Below are positions 60,441 to 64,000 of a DNA stretch of 64,000 nucleotides, piece by piece. Under the pieces are notes generated by a model. It was not told where the DNA came from. It saw nothing but the letters and a program-made list of their open reading frames with translations, and ran no database searches. Made by a program: the position numbers and the translations under genes. The first letter of the stretch is position 1. Every line of letters starts with the position of its first letter. Source of the stretch: Pseudofabraea citricarpa (taxonomy: Eukaryota; Ascomycota; Leotiomycetes; Helotiales; Dermateaceae); NCBI GenBank assembly GCA_029641185.1, contig JAPWGK010000003.1:2356001-2420000 (forward strand), given 5' to 3'.

Positions 60441-62260
60441 GATGATTATATTTAAGATACAGAGCTCGTAGAGCGTGCAGAAGTACTAATATAATGGTCT
60501 AGTAAGTAAAGGAACACGTTGGAACGAGTGTCGGTCCAAAAACGCAAGACGCTATTTACTGCAAGGCAGCAACCATTAAAGCAGATACATACGCTATGGA
60601 TCAAGAACGAATGATTAATTAGGGCCTGGGTATCGTATATTAAGATATTACGTATGGCTCGACACTTGTAACATCAATTGCGCTAAGCAAGACTCTTCTG
60701 CCATCATTGTTTTCTCTGATGATAGGGTGAAGAGACCAAGAACCTGAACGCCTTATATTATAAATTGCATATGAATTAGGAAATTTTGTTTTTATCTCAG
60801 AGGATGTTCAGTTCGAGACCCCTAGATCCCGATTTCATCTCCCTGGAGCACTTGTGCAGGGTGAACAGGTTCGCAAGAAAAGATCAGGCCTCAAGGGTCC
60901 CTGCTAATCATATAGAGCGCATGAATGCATAATATATTCCAAGCCCCGTGCTCAACCTGCTATCCTCACTGAATTTAAAAGACTCAAATACGAGCTAGTT
61001 GCTATATTGTCGAACCTCGTTCCTGAAATACATAGATTGGAGGGAGGTTCTAGTCTAAAGTTTGATCATTCGTAATGAAGTCTTTCTTTTGTGCAACAAC
61101 GCGTCTCTGTATAAATAGCAAAGGCCACCAGGGGACAAATGCTCTGGGGCATCAACTAATGTTTTAATAGTATCATCTACAAAGTGCAAAGCGCCATGCC
61201 ACGAGCAATGTTCTGCCAAAGATCCCAGGTGATATGCCAAATCTGTACAGTAGAGGCTTCTAAGCCAGGGAGGAAGGGTCATCGAAATCCCCCTCGGAGT
61301 AACAGTTATCTGTCACGTCCTCTACCTGCACCGCCGGCCCCTAATCAGCCTCTATATCATGGTGTTCCGGCTCATTCTCCACGCTCGCTTAATGCCTTGT
61401 TGTGAAGAACTATAATCGTATAATGGGTCGGAAGAGGTTATGGTCTGCTATTACTCTGGCTTTGCTTCTAAACTTGAGAGAACACATCAACTGTAGATGA
61501 GAACGTGCCACTTGTGTGCAACCCAAATATCACTTCGAAGCCTATTCCATAGCTCAAGTGCCCAAAAGAGTGAAGAGATAGCTTGAATTTACTATTAAAC
61601 CAAGTTAAGTGTCTCAAAATAGTATTAAATAATAGCTAGTCTTAGCTCTCAAGAATGTGAGGTCCGATCAAATCTCCAGTTAATATTTAATATGTGCGGG
61701 AATTGTGGGATAAACTTGACTAACATAGCTTCTGAAGTCCATATTGGCCCCTGGCTTGCTTTAGCAACCAAAACACCTAATGTTACAATCCAAACTATTA
61801 TAACTTATAGCGCTTGAATCAATACCGAAAGAATTTAATGTATATTAATTTGACACTTTGTAGTTATAAGGTATAAAAAGAAGAACCTAGCAGGTAGGTT
61901 TAATGTTAAACTAATTTTCTGTCTCTCTTAGAGATCTTGATTCTCTCTCATAGATGATAATTTAAAACTAAACTTTTAAGTCATTATAAGAGGTTAGTTT
62001 ACCCGAAGGCCAGCCACCATGTATTTTGCTATAAATTGGTTTTCGTAGAAATTACCAAAAAGGATTTGAGGGGTGCATCACGACATTCAAATTTAGGTCA
62101 CGTGTAATTACAGAATTTGAAATGCTTACTCCTCCAACACTTCACATCACATCAGCAACTTTAACGCCTGGATATCAACCTTCCACTGTGGCTATACACA
62201 ACCACAATATCTACCTAACTTTCAATAATCGCTTCGTCTTTGGCAAAGCCTTCATCCGCA
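60441..62260. other. 1.8-kb A+T-rich intergenic region
   Basis: Stops occur in all frames. A 75-codon minus-strand frame (61055-61282) and a 73-codon plus frame (61184-61405) overlap each other and show no domain. No tRNA arms fit the B-box-like GTTCGAGACC near 60812. Confidence 0.55.
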
Positions 62261-62680
62261 ATGCCACCTGCGACCTTCCCCAGTAACATCTTTAAGATCG
62301 TCCCCACGGAACCGCCCGTACCACTACCATCCGCGCTCGAATCGAGCCAGCTTGATTCTAAAGATGGTTTTATCCACACATCCATTGCTAGTCAAATCCC
62401 AGTCACAACAGGACGGTTCTTCTCTTCGGCTAGTGAGATCTGGATTCTGAAGCTAAGCATCAAGGCTCTTACGGAAGAGGGACGAAGAGTCATCTGGGAA
62501 GGACCTGAGGGCTGCATACATGTTTATCAGGACGAAAAGACAGCTAGTGGAGAGACTAAGTTGCCAGCCCTTGGGAGTGGCAATGTCACTTCTGTCAAAA
62601 AGTATGAGAGGAAAGAGGGTGAGGATTGGAAGAGTGTCTTTGCAAGAGACACTACATGGTTAAGAGACGAAGATAATTGA
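62261..62680 (+). CDS. DUF952-family protein
   Basis: Single exon, 139 aa, beginning at the first in-frame ATG (62261, MPPATFPSNIFKIVPTEPP). The DUF952 hallmarks are in order: IFKIVP at the start, SSQLDSKDGFIHTSIASQIP (the D-x-x-DGFIH-S-x-x-Q block, ~36-55), TTGRFFSSASEIWILKL and an IHVYQDE strand near the end. DUF952 proteins are small, widespread in bacteria and fungi, and of unknown biochemical role; the conserved His suggests a catalytic or ligand-binding site. No intron or targeting signal is visible. Confidence 0.88.
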   Translation: MPPATFPSNIFKIVPTEPPVPLPSALESSQLDSKDGFIHTSIASQIPVTTGRFFSSASEIWILKLSIKALTEEGRRVIWEGPEGCIHVYQDEKTASGETKLPALGSGNVTSVKKYERKEGEDWKSVFARDTTWLRDEDN

Positions 62681-63326
62681 GAAGAAATGGGTCTTATTTG
62701 GAAAGCCATTGGAAATCCAGAGAGGACAAACATAGCTCCAAGCCGTTACTGCGAAAGGGCAGACATGTGTATAATCACGTGGGTACACGATTAGCAGACC
62801 TTTTCCAGCCAAAACACTAGCTAATATCTCTAGTTAGATTCTCCAATTCAACATCTGGGGTTTGATTCATACAACTAGTTATCTAGCATAAAATACTGCT
62901 CTCAAATCCGCTCGTAAAGCTCATAAGCTCAAGAACCCATACTCCACGTGACCAACCTTCATCCTCGTCCACTCTCCATTTACGATGATATTCACCTAAA
63001 CACCAAGAGGTGAATTTCAAAGTAAACACACATGTGATGTTAAGTGTATTTATTCTCCATTTCTTCTCCCAGTCTACACTCCTCGTCTTCACAACAAAAC
63101 AACCACAATCTTGCGATTACAGACGTCCTTCTCGCAGTGTCAATGCCCGTGGAATATCTACCGTACTACCTCACAACGGTACAAGACAGTGATTATTCAT
63201 TAGAACTCAATTCTAGTAACGAGGTAGGTTTTGGACATCCTGCTCCCGCTCAACCTCTGCTGACTTCCTTACAGGAATCAACCCAGTCCTCTCCTAACTC
63301 AGAGTTAACTCTCGCTACTTTCGAAG
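62681..63326. promoter_or_regulatory. Intergenic region with upstream ORF of the next gene
   Basis: Downstream of the DUF952 gene and upstream of the gene starting at 63327. An ATG at 63144 opens a frame running to 63451, out of frame with and overlapping the next CDS. It contains a consensus 51-nt intron-like segment (63223-63273, GTAGGT..TTACAG). The leader around 63100 is CA/CT-rich, typical of fungal 5' UTRs. Confidence 0.5.
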
Positions 63327-63828
63327 ATGACGAGTCGCAACTTTCTCCGTACCAATCCCTCTTACGAAAGCTTGCTCAAGCAAGAAAAATTGGTCAAATC
63401 CTTTCCTGGGGAGCAAGCTACTTCAGCCCACGTCCAGGCATGGGTAACTGAATACCGCGCAACTCTTGGGTCGACATATCCAGGTTATGGGGCATATTTC
63501 TTTCCGAAATTCGATGGTGCGAGATTCCATGCCTTGCGGTCTAGCGAATTTCGAAGTCGGTTTGATAATGCAACTTCGGAGAAGACACAGATGGCGGAAG
63601 AGATGATGCAGGGCTTTGTTGCAGGAAGAATGGTAGGTTTTCTTGATACCTCCCTTCTAATACAAACATGCTGACTTTTCCCCCTTTATTTAGTTCTACC
63701 GTATCGAGAAGGCGAAGAGAGAAAGAGCTCGCGATGATGCGGCAGCAGCAAAATGGGCCAAGGACGTGAAGATCAACAAGCAGACGAAATCTTCTGTTCC
63801 TTCTAACCAAGACAGTTGGTGGTATTGA
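63327..63828 (+). CDS. Unrecognised small fungal protein (146 aa)
   Basis: Exons 63327-63632 and 63694-63828 flank a 61-nt intron (GTAGGT..TTTAG). The start is the first ATG after an in-frame stop at 63306. The protein begins MTSRNFLRTNPSYESLLKQE and continues with VQAWVTEYRATLGSTYPGYG, YFFPKFDGARFHALRSSEFR, FVAGRMFYRIEKAKRERARD and a basic C-terminus ending QDSWWY. It is rich in aromatic and charged residues and predicted soluble and helical. No known domain is recognised, and no signal peptide or TM helix is present. Good splice sites and even coding texture support a real gene. Confidence 0.65.
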
Positions 63829-64000
63829 CTATGTCCCTATTTGCGCACAGAATTGGAGTTTTAGGAACCGATGTTGTTTATAGGGAACCTGTAACTTAAC
63901 TGGGTAGCTTGGATTGGATCGGGAAACAGCTATGGGGTTTGGGAACCAGTTTTTGAGTTTGATATCCCTAAATTGCATAATTGAGCTTCTTGCGATCCGT
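63829..64000. other. 3' flanking sequence to window edge
   Basis: 172 bp downstream of the last gene, with no feature seen. Confidence 0.6.

Noticed and set aside
60805..60835. GTTCGAGACC, tRNA T-loop look-alike
   Set aside because: One mismatch to the B box and no acceptor/anticodon stems at the proper spacing.
61055..61405. Small overlapping frames on both strands
   Set aside because: Under 80 codons each, with no motif or splice signals; treated as chance frames.

Overview
The window is nuclear DNA from a filamentous ascomycete (Pezizomycotina; Leotiomycetes-like is my inference). The evidence is short GT..AG introns of mostly 47-157 nt with CTAAC/CTRAT-like branch sites, a dispersed single 5S rRNA gene of the Neurospora type, and fungus-specific families (TamA/DAL81-type regulator, NRPS-like reductase, Ede1, LtrA-domain protein, omega-like GST). 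No prokaryotic features, CRISPR arrays, intact transposons or convincing tRNAs were seen. I rebuilt 21 protein-coding genes exon by exon; one is cut by the left edge.

Left part (1-15.1 kb): the 3' end of a TamA/DAL81-like nitrogen regulator faces an NCS1 uracil/allantoin-type permease. A 1.07-kb promoter with several HGATAR (AreA-type) sites separates the permease from a divergent NRPS-like A-T-R adenylate-forming reductase. Then come a PA-TM-RING-H2 ubiquitin ligase and a DUF726 (TMCO4/Mil1-like) alpha/beta-hydrolase, with a 2.8-kb gap between them.

Middle (15.1-31 kb): a 4.2-kb gene-free stretch holds a long perfect-type hairpin (16524-16704) and ends at a 5S rRNA gene (19244-19362). It is followed by tubulin chaperone B (Alp11/TBCB) with an unusually long intron, a 3.9-kb gene-free region leading into a Myb/SANT gene whose reading frame seems to begin with GUG, the wobble-uridine methyltransferase Trm9, and a USP-type deubiquitinase with a non-canonical Cys box.

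Housekeeping block (31-51 kb): Ede1 endocytic scaffold, alpha-tubulin, a Pga1-like GPI-mannosyltransferase cofactor divergent from tubulin, a WW protein with a Q/G/Y-rich tail, an omega-like glutathione transferase, a Na+/H+ antiporter, RNase HI with two hybrid-binding domains and a possible mitochondrial leader, and bifunctional 6-phosphofructo-2-kinase/fructose-2,6-bisphosphatase. Alpha-tubulin lies only about 16 kb from its dedicated folding cofactor TBCB.

Right part (51-64 kb): a 5.6-kb gene-poor stretch contains a ~68-bp tandem repeat array (54911-55186) and degenerate direct repeats. After it come an LtrA-domain membrane protein, an orphan two-segment membrane protein, a DUF952 protein and an unrecognised 146-aa protein preceded by an overlapping upstream ORF. 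I see no single multi-gene system that is clearly new. The most unusual signals are the non-AUG Myb start, the altered USP active site, the TBCB long intron with an in-frame internal start, and the structured/repeat elements in the gene-poor stretches.
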